A DNA stretch of 64,000 nucleotides from assembly GCA_022579005.1 (NCBI GenBank), contig MU401498.1:62001-126000 (forward strand), given 5' to 3'. This DNA comes from Poronia punctata. Its lineage: Eukaryota; Ascomycota; Sordariomycetes; Xylariales; Xylariaceae. Position numbers and translations under genes: made by a program. Under the pieces are notes generated by a model. It searched no databases and was not told the DNA's origin. It worked only from the letters and a program-made list of their open reading frames with translations. Shown piece by piece: positions 1 through 10,494 of this stretch. How positions within the stretch are numbered: the stretch's first letter is position 1; every line of letters starts with the position of its first letter.

Positions 1-1565
1 ACGGCCAGCTCTGCGGCTTTGCCCCTCTAGCAGCAAATGGGTAATAGATCTCCAAGTGTGTCAAGCCATTTTGTTTGTTTTAAATCTCCTTAATGCTACG
101 TCGGAAATGTGTCGGACGAGGACCACGTGTTCGTACCTAGCGTACCTGCACCCCGTTCTCCGCATGTCGGAGATATGACAGACAATATTTCCTCCAGCTA
201 GTGTCATCAGGGGGACATTCATTCACCCCTTACTTATCAAACGTGATGAGGGACATGTCTGACTTATCGCGTTGAACAGAGACATCAGAAAGAGTCCTTT
301 GAGGGGAGTCACAAGAGACATAGTTGAGGTATTCTATGAGCTAAATACTTCCTTTGCGGTCTTTGTGGCCATGCCTAGGCACACGATGGATGGCTGGCGT
401 GGAATGGGACAGAGAAAGTTACTCGGTTGTCTCGACCGGACATGGTCTTACACGAGGGATGTCAAGTTATGCGTCTACTGTCATTAGATCGTTGGCCGAA
501 AGTGGAAAGACAGCCCTATCTACGGCGATCGAGTGGTGCGCATGGCTGCAGACATTTTCGACCTATTCTCAGCCATAAACGCCTCCTCCTCCCTACGTTG
601 TTTGTCTGAGCGGACTTTCTTTCTTGTTCCAGCTTCATCTTCCGAATCCAAGTGGACCTACCATCTCCAATGGACGCAAACGTCCAGACGTTGTTCGGTT
701 CTGGCAAGGGAAGCGAGGGAAAACGTGGTGACGCGGTCCACATCTCACCGCAGCGTCCATACGACACCGGTTTTCAGTTCGTGGGCGCTGTCTAAATGAC
801 ACTCATCGTCGGTTCTGTTGAATGGTACGCTCAGCTCCGCCAAGGTGGCTTGCACATATGAACGTGCCAGTAAGCGCGAAACGACCAATCACAACCCGGG
901 CTCCACCTCCTTGCCAACTACATTCCATCGTCAGCCCATCATGTATGTGAAGTTGGCTCTCGTCCATGGCGAATGCTCAGACACTTTGGGTGCGATTAGG
1001 TCACGGTTTGGGGCGCTGGTCCAGCACATCAGTATCCCAAATGCTCTTCCAGACTGCCCCATTTTCCCGACGGCCGTAAGAACAGCTTTGGCATCACTAG
1101 TTGGCGGAAACGACGGGGAGGGATACCAGTGCTTGCCTATAACGCCCTCGTCGTCGCCCTGACGATGAGGCGAGATGTGCGCTTCCTAATGTGACCGCGC
1201 TCGCTTGCAAAGTTGATGTTGACGCCAGGATTTCACGGCCCGTATGATTCTCAGCTTATTACACTTCATTCGCTCCCCCGGTGGAGAATTAGTCACAACT
1301 TCACGATGGTCTTCGGTCTCTTCCGCTCGAGACACTCGCTTGTCACTACGCAGGTAGGTCAAGCCTCTGCTCCCAACCCTGCGACATCTGTTATTCTCAC
1401 CGGCCGGCAGACCGCATGTGAACCCTTTAGACACGTGGCGTGGGGTTGCCGTGGTACCAATTCAGCTTGTAAAAACTATTTTGTCACTTTGATGTTATTC
1501 TTCAGCTTCCAAGGGACAAGCCAGAGACATGCTTTTTTACCAGTACGAAATTTCTAGGGTTCAAG
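1..1565. other. intergenic, no convincing gene
   Basis: Several short open frames exist on both strands. None shows a recognisable domain, consistent splice sites or a credible start, so I see no gene here. The stretch leads up to the TATA box of the secreted PAN-like gene. Confidence 0.5.
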
Positions 1566-1573
1566 TATAAATA
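1566..1573 (+). promoter_or_regulatory. TATA box of the PAN-like gene
   Basis: TATAAATA lies 95 bp before the chosen ATG at 1661. It also lies only 16 bp before an in-frame ATG at 1589, which argues that 1589 falls at or before the transcription start and that 1661 is the real initiator. Confidence 0.55.
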
Positions 1574-1660
1574 CGAGCCCAGAATTCCATGTTTTTTTGT
1601 CCAGACCGTCACCTACTTATTCTCATCCCATATCCTAGTCGATCTATCCTCTCTGTCATA

Positions 1661-2950
1661 ATGCAATCGATAATTTTATATTTGACCACGTTGGTTTACC
1701 TCGTCGGCGCTTCGCCGCTCGAGCGCCGTCAGCTACTCGACTTTGCCGCACTTGATGCTGCGCCAGACCCGACTTCCATCTTAGTCCCCATCGACGCAAC
1801 CCCTTTTACAGTCTCGTTCGACTTACCTGCGGCGACACAAGCTGCTGTCAACGCCCCGTTATTCAACGATGCTGTCGTGAGCAAACGCTACGTGGATGCT
1901 CTTGTGCGTAGAACATCAGATGACTGCGCCCCATTGGACCAAGGGAAGGGGCCCATCCCCGAGCCCGACACAGCCCAGGCCTTTCTGGCCTACGAGGAAT
2001 TTTCGGTTACGGCAATTTCAGCCCCCCTTCCGAGCGGATACTACCAAACTTTCAAGAACCTGAAAGCATCCAACAGCGCGTATGGATACTCTGGCTTCAG
2101 TACTCTCGACACATACGATACGGAAGAATGTGCCCGACGATGCAACAATATCGACTCTTGCTCCGGCTTCAACATCTATTTCGAGAGAGACTCTGCCATT
2201 GTTCCTGGACAAGACTGCGAGGACCCGGCATCGACGACAGTAATCAAGTGCGTATACTGGGGTGGCTTCATCTCAGCCGACAACGCCAACAACTTTGGCC
2301 AATGGAGATCACAGTTCCACGTCGTCATTGCCGGCTCGAACGGCTACATGAGCAACAAAGTGCCAAGTCTTCCCGGCTACAATGGCGTATCCCTGGGAAA
2401 CGCGTCCATCAACGCCCCGCTCAACTGTCTGGGCGAAGATACGTACATGGGCGTCAAGATATTCACTACGAGCTTTTACGACCCTAGCCTCTGCGCGGCG
2501 GCATGTGTGTCCCAGAACGAATATAATACTGCGCATCCGCCACAGACCGGGGTGCCCAAGATTTGCAGGTTCTTCGTGACGTATCTTTCGGAGAGGAACA
2601 GTAGTCCGGAAGGTCAGCTTTGCGCCATGTATACTCAGGCCTGGGATAAGAGTTACGCGACGAATGATGTGGGTTTTCTTTTCCCCGTTTCCGTCGGTCT
2701 TGGTAAAGTATTGGCTAACTAAACTGGTTCAAGGGACAATGGCGTGGTGATGATCATTAGTACGGATTTTATTCCTTTCTCTTCAATCCCTCGATTGGTT
2801 ATTGCACGCCCTCCTTCATATCTTTTCAACAAAGCCCTCGTCCGAAGAGGCTGTACTGACTTTTACTCTCGCAGCACCAACGAATACGTCATTGCCTACA
2901 CGAACAGCACGAACTCTGGCGTACCGGCTTGCTCTGTACTGACTTCATAG
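1661..2950 (+). CDS. secreted PAN/apple-like protein
   Basis: Predicted secreted protein of 369 aa from three exons: 1661-2668, 2734-2759 and 2875-2950. The first 16-20 residues are a hydrophobic signal peptide (MQSIILYLTTLVYLVGAS), followed by a basic LERRQ stretch that looks like a Kex2-type propeptide site. The middle holds paired cysteines around EECARRCNNIDSCSGFNIYF, a PAN/apple-like pattern seen in large families of fungal secreted proteins. A second cysteine-rich segment follows near LCAAACVSQ. The open frame runs on past exon 1 only by reading the intron. Splicing through a 26-nt micro-exon gives ...TNDGQWRGDDHYTNEY..., which matches how this family usually ends. Introns are 65 nt (branch site GCTAAC near 2714) and 115 nt. 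Its ligand is unknown; PAN modules bind proteins or glycans. The start at 1661 is preferred over in-frame 1589 because of the TATA box. Confidence 0.8.
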
Positions 2951-3461
2951 GTAGCTTATCGAAGTGTCCGTGTGCCATGATGAGGTTGGGCTCTTGGAGG
3001 CAGGCAAGGGGAAAACGATGTCAGGCTATTAGTTAACATATGAGGAATAGTTTACCCGTGTTCAGCTAGGTATTGGATTGTTGTTGAAGGTAGCTGAGTA
3101 GCTCCATGATTTAGCAGAATACCCGTCTAACCTAGGTATATTACCTTGGCTAAATATTCAAAGCAAGGAATAAAGACAATCTGCTCACATGACCAGACTC
3201 CCTTCTATTCGTCCACAGGGCAGGCAGCTTGTTTAACTCAACTTTAATCAACGGTGTATACCTATTTCTAATAGAAGGCATTCTGCTGCCTAGATGTTGC
3301 TGATGCCACCATGTCATACTTGAAGACGATCTGCCACCTTGGCATGCACTATGATCCTATATAAAGATAAGTACTCTGCAACCCATTTTATAATTCTTTC
3401 TATCTCGCTTTCTATTTCTTTGTCTCATGAGCACCTTTTAGTCATTATCATACCCTACGCA
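2951..3461. other. intergenic between convergent genes
   Basis: This is the shared 3' side of the PAN-like gene (+) and the zinc-cluster regulator (-). It contains AT-rich runs suitable for polyadenylation. I see no gene in it. Confidence 0.5.
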
Positions 3462-5628
3462 TCACTGATTCCTCAAAAGCTCCCCGATGATCATAACCAA
3501 GCCTCCCAACTCCCCAACCTCTGCACTCCAAGCCTCCCAGTCGGCCTCATTTGTCACAACCCCATCTTCCGTCCCTTGCAACTTCATCAACGCGCCCCTT
3601 TCGGACAGTCCATAGACGATATGCGAATCGTGCCAGAACTTGTACTCGGTCTTCCATCGATCGAAATTTTGTGTGCTCCAGAGCGTCGATGTGCTCGGTA
3701 ACGGGACGAGGACTAGACCTCCCAGAGCTAGGTATGATACTGCGGTGGAGATGTCTACTAGTAGACCTAAGATTTGGAATATGAGGACCGTTCTGTTTCG
3801 GTTTTAAGATATGGACAAAAAGTCAGCAATCGGTGAGAAAGAAGGTGTGGCTAGCCGGCTGGATACTTGACATACCGTCTTCTACTTTCGACAAATACCC
3901 AATCCCGCCATGCTAGTGCCGGGTCTTCTGGAAGGCTGCAGTCGAAATATTGACCGACTGATGTGGCCAATGCTTGGGAAACGAGCTACCGGATTGATTC
4001 AGTCGTTAGTATTTCGATTGATGGTTCTTATTTACGAGAGATAATAGATACGGAAAGGAGGGGAGAGAGGGGAAGTCACTCACGTTGACTGTCGACAACA
4101 TGCCCACGTCAAAAACGGCATGACCAGTTGGTGTATCGCTTAGACGTAATAGGCAATAGACGAGCAGGGCCTGAAGAGCGGATAATAGTTCCCATCTGTC
4201 GTAGTTGGTGTACTATTTATCACCCCGACGTTTAGCGGATGGACTGATCATGTCGTGGCGTCTAGCTTACCTCTGCTAGAATCTTCTCTTGTTCGAGCCA
4301 GATTTTCCCCCATGCCCAGTTTCTATTAGTTGCACTGTTGGAGTTGAAACTTTGGACTAGCATGGCGCAGTTGACTAAAGCCTGGAGTTGGATCAGTCAG
4401 TATCTGCATGTCTTTTGTAGTCGGCTCCGAAACCGGGAAATACAATGGGACGAAAAAGAACACTAACTTGCGGCATGCGATGAGTTTCATCTTGGGGTCC
4501 CCACGGACAGGTCGGACGATTGATAAACGGCGGCAGCCTACCGCGTACCAACATCATAAAAGGGAAAGATCGCAAATGTCTCATGGCCAACGATGCCAAG
4601 GAAATGTGATCCTGTCTGACAAACGGTCGAGGACTGAATAATGAGGTATCGGTCGGTTGATAAAGCCAGGGATTGGGCCCGCCTGTTCTATTGAGGGGAA
4701 GTGTCTTAATCTTCTCGCATGCAACAGACATCGTGTTGTTGTTGTGGTCCCCTGGATACCGCAAGAACACGTCGTCGATACCACCCAACATGTGAGTCGG
4801 TTCGTCAAAGTCGAAGAATGAAGTCTCGTATAATAACGGTTCGTGATGATGTCCCATTATCGTGGGATGGTACGTCTCGGTGTATGGGATTACTACCGTG
4901 TGTTCCTGAACTTCTCCCGCTTGATTGCTGCTGCTGCTGATCAACGAACCCGGATCGGTGTTTCCCACGCTGCTGCTGCTTTCAGAATAATCGTCGGGGA
5001 TGGGCTGTGGTCCTATTACGGCATTGTTGTCGATACCTGGACTCTGGCCTGGTTTCCTGGCCGTCGTCTCGAATTCACACTCGACGCCCCTTTTTTGACA
5101 TCGTGCGCAGGCTTCCAAGCCTACCTCGGTAGTCCATACACATCGGGCTTTCGCACGGACACACTATAATTATGGAGGGAGCTTTAATATGGATGAAAGT
5201 ACCACTACTTGACTTGCTGGGGTGAGGGATGACATGACAGTCCAACACGATGTCGGAACTTGAGGGCCTCTCGAAGAAGGAGCAGGTAGGAAAATGAGAC
5301 ATGAAACTGGGCCAACTTACTCCTGTGCACGATCGCCTGCGAGAACCTTTAGTGTCAGGGGGTTTGGACCGACAGTAGTAGTAATGTCGTCTGCAGGATG
5401 CTTCTGTATTATTTGAAACCGATTTAGTAAGGTGCCCGGATATGTTTGTACAAAATGTAGGTAGGTACTTGATCTACAAAAAAAAAAAAAAAAAAAAAAA
5501 AAAAAGGAAACATAAGACGAAGCGGCCGCCTCACCTTGTTCAAAAGTCTTTTTGCATATAGTGCAGATAAATGGCTTGGGCGGACCAATCTGTTGTGTAT
5601 CATCGGCTTGTTCGGTATCCATCGTCAT
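3462..5628 (-). CDS. C2HC finger plus Zn2Cys6 transcription factor
   Basis: Fungal transcription factor of 517 aa from seven exons: 5628-5535, 5403-5321, 5163-4468, 4381-4271, 4212-4084, 3985-3876 and 3792-3462. All joins keep frame and use GT-AG sites. The N-terminus carries a C2H2-type finger with a C2HC ligand set (C22, C25, H38, C42). A Zn2Cys6 cluster follows with C57, C60, C67, C78, C81 and C88, spaced 2-6-10-2-6. The second intron falls exactly between the second-position glycine and C60. Residues after about 90 are Ser/Asn-rich and then become helical and hydrophobic (LVNCAMLVQSF, ALQALLVYCLLRLS, ILGLLVDISTAVSYLAL), resembling the middle region of Zn2Cys6 regulators. It should act in the nucleus as a pathway-specific DNA-binding activator or repressor. 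The first intron contains a 28-nt homopolymer. The target genes cannot be told from position: the nearest neighbour is the secreted PAN protein, which converges on it. Confidence 0.86.
5478..5505. repeat. 28-nt A/T homopolymer in an intron
   Basis: This is an uninterrupted run of 28 A on the plus strand (T on the sense strand) inside the first intron of the zinc-cluster regulator. It is a likely slippage site and an assembly-sensitive spot, but it lies outside the coding exons. Confidence 0.95.
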
Positions 5629-6578
5629 GGGGTGTATTGTATGTCAGGACAAGGTTAGGTCTGTGCCGTACCGGTACTAGGTATTTTGCCAACTTTCAAC
5701 AGGGCCGGTCGTGACATGAACATAACAACAACAAGGCGGAGAATATGAATATGCAACCCTTGACAAACTCGGGACAGAGGAACTCCGTAGCGGGAAATAC
5801 CACAAAGAAACTTGCGACTTGGTGACGAAAGCACCGGAATTATTCTGTCCTCCATCGGTGCCACTGCCTCTTTTTGTGTTTTACTCCTCGATTAAACACA
5901 GGTGCCTAGATTATATAAGCAGGGGAGTACCTGCAATAGTTCACGGAAGTCCGTGGACCTTCGGTGTTATAATCGAATATCGTGCTAAATTGGTACTTTT
6001 TACGCACGTAAACCTATGGTCATAACGGTGCGGGCTTGGCATCTGAATAATCAGGTGTTGAAAACTAGACCATTTTGAGATATGCTTGCTGTAAAAGGAT
6101 TAGCGGTGGGGGCTTGATGTTTATTTTTAGGGTTTTGATGAGTCCGGCAACTTTTTTTCGAGAAGAGAGTCTTGTCATTTGCTTTGGACACCAGGTATTT
6201 TTAACTGTATCTAGTTTAGGTGATGTGGACATCAATGCATCAGAGTCGCCGATTGCATGGAGACTTTCTTGCTGTCAGACCGACCCTTTCTTGGCCGAGA
6301 GGTTCTTTTCACCAGACCGGATTTAAAAGTTGTACCAACAAACACCGTAATTACCAAACGCCGGAGAGTCGGGAATTGTTTTTAGATGCATCTGGGGTCA
6401 GGACGATAGGTGCCGATCTGATAGCATGTATCGGTCTCTGTTCATTCGTCGGAATCCGCAGGAGGATTACTAACCCTTGCATTTATGATTTATTCCCCTT
6501 ATTCCCCCTAGCGGCATGTCCTCATCACACTCCTTATGTAGCTTAGTCCACGTTTTCGCTCTCCACTTTGTAGTATTG
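5629..6578. other. intergenic, upstream of the regulator
   Basis: This is promoter-side DNA of the minus-strand zinc-cluster gene, running up to the DNA transposon. Short frames (for example 5819-6025 and 6220-6546) lack domains, so I see no gene. Confidence 0.45.
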
Positions 6579-6580
6579 TA
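6579..6580. repeat. TA target duplication, left
   Basis: TA directly precedes the left inverted repeat and is matched by TA at 8530-8531 after the right one. Tc1/mariner-pogo elements duplicate TA on insertion. Confidence 0.75.
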
Positions 6581-6623
6581 AGCATACGACCCTAGCTACG
6601 CACTACCCCACTCACGCACCACC
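6581..6623 (+). repeat. left terminal inverted repeat of the Fot-like element
   Basis: A 43-bp repeat beginning AGCATACGACCC and ending CGCACCACC. It is the reverse complement of 8487-8529 with one mismatch (T versus C). Confidence 0.93.
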
Positions 6624-7214
6624 GCGAATCGCGTGTTTCCATCCCTACCACCTCCTACCATTTTGCTTTTTACGCCACTATAATTACGCTTATCCCTTTC
6701 AAAATTATACCTTCCGAATCAGAAACACCAAGGCTTTTTACTATGCCTGCTTTATTAGCCTAATTACGCACCGTTAACGCAATAAACCTAGTTGATTCAG
6801 GCTGGGAGCTTTGCGCGGCCGTAAAAAAGACCGATATCTGCTACTTTTACCTACGCCGCCGTGTTAACAACATTCTAACCAAAAAAAAGACAAATTAACA
6901 CCTTTAAGCCTTGTCTCTAACCTAGGAGGCTTTTTTAGCTAAATAGGCCGTTGCCTAGGTTAACTAGGCTACGCCCTACTAGTTTATTAATTTACAAAGT
7001 ACGCTTAACGCATCGCTACTAAATCCGGCCGCCTTTAGCCTTTTAGAAAGCGGTAGCACCTCCGTTTTCTTTCTCGCTATCTAGAGTTAAAAACCATAAA
7101 AAGCTAGTTAATTAATTTTAAACGCGTTAACAGCGCCAGTCTTAAAAATATTAACATTTTTTTCAACCGCTTTAACCTTCTAATAGTTGCTAACGTAAAT
7201 CTAGCCTGTTTATA

Positions 7215-8400
7215 CAACGCTAACAAATACAAAATCGCAATAGGTATAAAAAAAAACAGTATAGTAATAAAAGAGGCTTTTTATAACCTAAGTATAAGTA
7301 AAAAGCTGCGTAATATAAAGTAGGTAACTGTTATTAAAGCTATTAACGCGGCCGGCTACTTAACACTACTATTAGTAATCTTTAAAAGCAAATTTGTTTA
7401 AAAACAGTAGTTTCTAAGCTATATAGACGGCCGTTTTTATAACTAGCAATTTACCTATTTTAAAAATAAATAGACCAACTAGGAAATAGCCTTACATTAG
7501 CTAACAAAAGTGTTTATTTTTTATACTAAACCTAAAAATAACTAGTTATAGAAGGTCCTAGTCCTAAACAGTTACAATAGCTATACTACTTCCAAATTTA
7601 TGCAAAAGTGCTTCTTATACTATATCTATTTAGTATTTTTACTTTTTTATTTATTTTATATCTTTTAACCTTGCAATTTAGGCTTTTTTTTAGTTGTTAA
7701 ACGCTGTTACTAAAAGATCTTAATAGATCTCTACGCTAAGCGTTGCAAATCTTACCCTAGCAAGCAAAAGTTTTTAAAAGCCTTCTACTAAGCCTAAACA
7801 AAAGCTTTAACTAAAAAAAATATTAAAGCAAGCTTCTTAGCTACTAAAATATACCTTTAAAATAAAAATAAGCCGCTAAACTTGCGCTATATAGTCAATA
7901 CCAGGCCGGCAGGTTATAGGACAGATGCTAGCACCTAAACTTCGCTGCAAAACAAGCTCCTACAAGCTAAAACGCCAGATTTTGTAAATATTTTTTTAAC
8001 GGCTACAATCTTTACCTTTAAGTCTTTAAAAGACTTAAAGCTGGTTATTACAGTGTTAAAAGCTAGTTTGTTAGGGGTAAATTGCCTTACAGGTTGTTTT
8101 TTAACTAAGAAGGTTAGCAAGGCCCTTGACAATGCACATGCTAAAAACGCAGCATTATCCTTTTAAATTAACAAACTAAAAGCCTAGTTAGATAAATTAA
8201 GGGGTAAAAAACGCCGCAGGGTCTATCTAGACCTAAATAGCCTGTTTGTTAATGCTTAAAATGTTGTTGCTATAAAAGGTGACCTTTTAGGCCCTGCCGC
8301 AGCACCCCTTGCAAACGAGGCCGAAAATTCAGCCAATAACGAGAATATTCTACCCCTTGAAGTGTATAACCCTATTCGGGACTATATGGTAGTTTAAGTG
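7215..8400 (+). pseudogene. remnant of Fot/pogo transposase
   Basis: Translation shows segments of a DDE-type transposase broken by many TAA/TAG codons, with no intact frame over 100 codons on the sense strand. Many stops correspond to former Trp or Gln codons, consistent with RIP. The coordinates cover the part where I can read family-like peptides; the original start lies further left in DNA too decayed to place it. Confidence 0.7.
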
Positions 8401-8486
8401 TAAAAACAACGAATTAAAACGAATTGGTGGTTGTTGAGTTAATTGGCTTTGAAATGCAAGGGTGTAATTTTGAAGGTGATTTCCAG

Positions 8487-8529
8487 GGTGGTGCGTGAGT
8501 GGGGTGGTGCGTAGCTAGGGTCGTATGCT
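8487..8529 (-). repeat. right terminal inverted repeat of the Fot-like element
   Basis: The mirror of 6581-6623, ending GGGTCGTATGCT just before the TA duplication at 8530-8531. Confidence 0.93.
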
Positions 8530-8656
8530 TACCGGGTCCCGGGTCGTGATTCGATCTGATTCATATCCGCTCATTGCCGCTATTTCCCGGGTAGTCATAA
8601 ACTACCTAGTCTGTGTACAGATAAGACTCGGCTCCTTTTGATATTCTTGAAAAGAA

Positions 8657-9682
8657 TCACATCGTGCCAGTAACACCTCCGCTGATGGAGATCCACTGGG
8701 CAGTGATCCAGCGGCTCTTCTCTGACACCAGCAATAGCGCGGCATCGGCCATATCCTCGACAGTCCCAAGTCTGGCGGCTGCTCGAGCTAGCTTTGCCAT
8801 GACGCTGCCGGGCCCGTCGGGACTTTCTAGGAAAGGCCTAGATGTGTCGGTCGGGATTGGACCCGGCGCCAGAGTGTTGACGGTGATTCCTCGGCTGTGG
8901 CCAAGCTGTGAACTGCTGTCAGCAGGTGGTCACGTCACGATATCGTAACAAACCCCACAATATGGGATTAGCGGATAGGAGAGTGAAGTTTGAACGGAGT
9001 GTGTTAGGTTAGGTGCTTACTTCGCTGGCAAGACCAGTTGTCAAGCTGTCCTGCGCCGACTTGGCAGCATTATATAGGGAGGTGCCGACCGAGCTCGTTT
9101 TGGAGGCAATGGATCCTACGTTGATGATACGTCCACCTTGAGGCATCTTGCCGGCTTTGACGACGGCTTGGCTCATGTATATGACGCTAAAGACGTTGAC
9201 GGAGAATTCGAATTCGATATCCTCTTTCGTGACGTCAATGACGTTTTGTGTGGGATTGGGGCGTCCGGCATTGTTTACTAGTAGGCAGGGGATTGTCGAT
9301 TAGCAAAAGTGTTTCATGAGAAACCAGCTCGATCCGATCCGTCTTGAACCGTTTCTCTTCCGGGCTATTTATTGATATGCTTACCCAGGATATTAATATG
9401 AGTGGCATCTAATTCTTTTAGTGTCTGCTCGACGATACTCTCGGCGGTCTTGGGATTGGCTATGTTGCCGTTTACGACGGTGGTCTTGACGCCGAATGTT
9501 TGGGCAAGGTTTCCAGCCACCTTTTCCGCCGACGCCTTGGATGACTCCGATACGTAGTGGATGGCTACGGCGGCGCCATTTCTGGCAAAGGCCCTCGCAA
9601 TGGCAGCGCCGATTCCGTTTTCTCTTCCTGATCCGGTGATCAAGGCTACCTTTCCGGCAAGCGATAGAGTATCAGGAGACAT
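8657..9682 (-). CDS. short-chain dehydrogenase/reductase (SDR)
   Basis: Classical SDR of 267 aa, the usual length, from exons 9682-9385, 9277-9021 and 8905-8657. Visible hallmarks are the NAD(P)-binding TGSGRENGIG at residues 16-25, NNAG at 101-104, active-site N127 and S155, and the catalytic Y168-x3-K172. The C-terminal WISISGGVTGTM tail is typical of 3-oxoacyl-ACP-reductase-like (FabG-like) SDRs. It should catalyse NAD(P)H-dependent carbonyl/alcohol interconversion in the cytosol; the substrate cannot be read from sequence. The stop lies only 126 bp from the end of the Fot-like transposon, so that insertion sits in or near its 3' untranslated region without touching the coding exons. A TATATA-like element is about 105 bp upstream. 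Confidence 0.9.
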
Positions 9683-10494
9683 GGCGGGAGTATGTGATAT
9701 GAATGACCAAGCTGTTTATGTTGTTAAGTCTGATTGTTCTTCGAAATAAATGAAATGAGAGACGACCTACCGGCTGATCCTCTCATCTATATATGTTGAC
9801 GATCAAAGCAGACGACAGCTCGAAGCTTAGAAATGTCCTGTCGATACTCTATCCCTTCTTCACGGATATCCGACCTGTAGAAGTGTAACATGTTTACTAA
9901 TATGTGTTCAATGAGGGCCATCTTTCAAAGTTTGCCGAGCGAACACTTTATTCAGTAAAGATGGTCGAGCAAACATACCAAACTGATGCGTCGAATATGT
10001 GGAAGAATTAAAGATTTGAAATGCAAAAAGTTCAAAAATTACCGTTCGCAACCAAATATCCAGCTCCAGAGAAGGAAGACGTCGACTTAGGAAGCAGGTG
10101 ATTATCTAATCGCCACGGAGATCCGTAGACACCACCTTACGTAAAGTAAGAATCTCTAATCGGTATCTACTGAATTTGTAGAGGTAAAGAATTTCACACA
10201 GGGGAATCACAACTGACTTATCTATAGGTCGTCGTTGGATCCAGTCCGCCTTGGTTATACAGACCGGGATGATGTGTCGAATGTTCTACCGTGGGTTTTA
10301 CACATCTGTGCCAATTTGGACGCGACCCCTGGGCCTCTCGGCTAGTTGGACTGATCTGAGCTCAAAGGAAGCAGTACTTCGTTCAACACGTACACGCTCA
10401 TGCGTGAGACAGGTATCACGAACTCATAAAGCAACAGAATCTTTGTATGACCTAATACAACATTCTCATATCCTGTTCAACATACAGGTATCAC
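9683..10494. other. intergenic, SDR promoter side and protease 3' side
   Basis: No supported gene. The stretch lies between the SDR start and the sedolisin stop, both on the minus strand. The frame at 10251-10577 has no domain and overlaps the protease antisense. Confidence 0.5.

Larger units (their letters stand above)
6581..8529 (+). mobile_element. Fot1/pogo-like DNA transposon, RIP-damaged
   Basis: A 1,949-bp element with 43-bp terminal inverted repeats and a TA duplication, about the size of fungal Fot1-type (pogo) elements. Plus-strand translation near 7215-7440 gives stop-riddled remnants of a DDE transposase. The clearest is VTVIKAINAAGY (about 7321-7356), which matches the conserved Fot1 WVTVIQGINAAGW region. 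The residue before it is now TAG where the family has Trp (TGG), the expected C-to-T damage of RIP on the opposite strand. A C-terminal remnant (KGDLLGPAAAPLANEA) is readable near 8275-8320. No open frame survives, so the copy cannot make transposase. The family name rests on motif memory, not on a search. Confidence 0.85.

Noticed and set aside
272..1557. Overlapping open frames of 60-119 codons on both strands
   Set aside because: No domain, no family-like sequence, no splice pattern and no start context; they look like random frames.
5075..5302. Apparent frameshift in the Zn2Cys6 cluster, where one frame reads CPCESPMCMDY
   Set aside because: On re-reading the bases at 5158-5164 the exon starts TGT GTC CGT, so the CTG|CVRAKARC join is in frame and the cluster is intact.
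6075..6546. Plus-strand frames of 83-108 codons before the Fot-like element
   Set aside because: No recognisable motif, and they overlap each other in different frames.
7935..8132. Minus-strand 65-codon frame inside the DNA transposon
   Set aside because: It is antisense to the transposase remnant.
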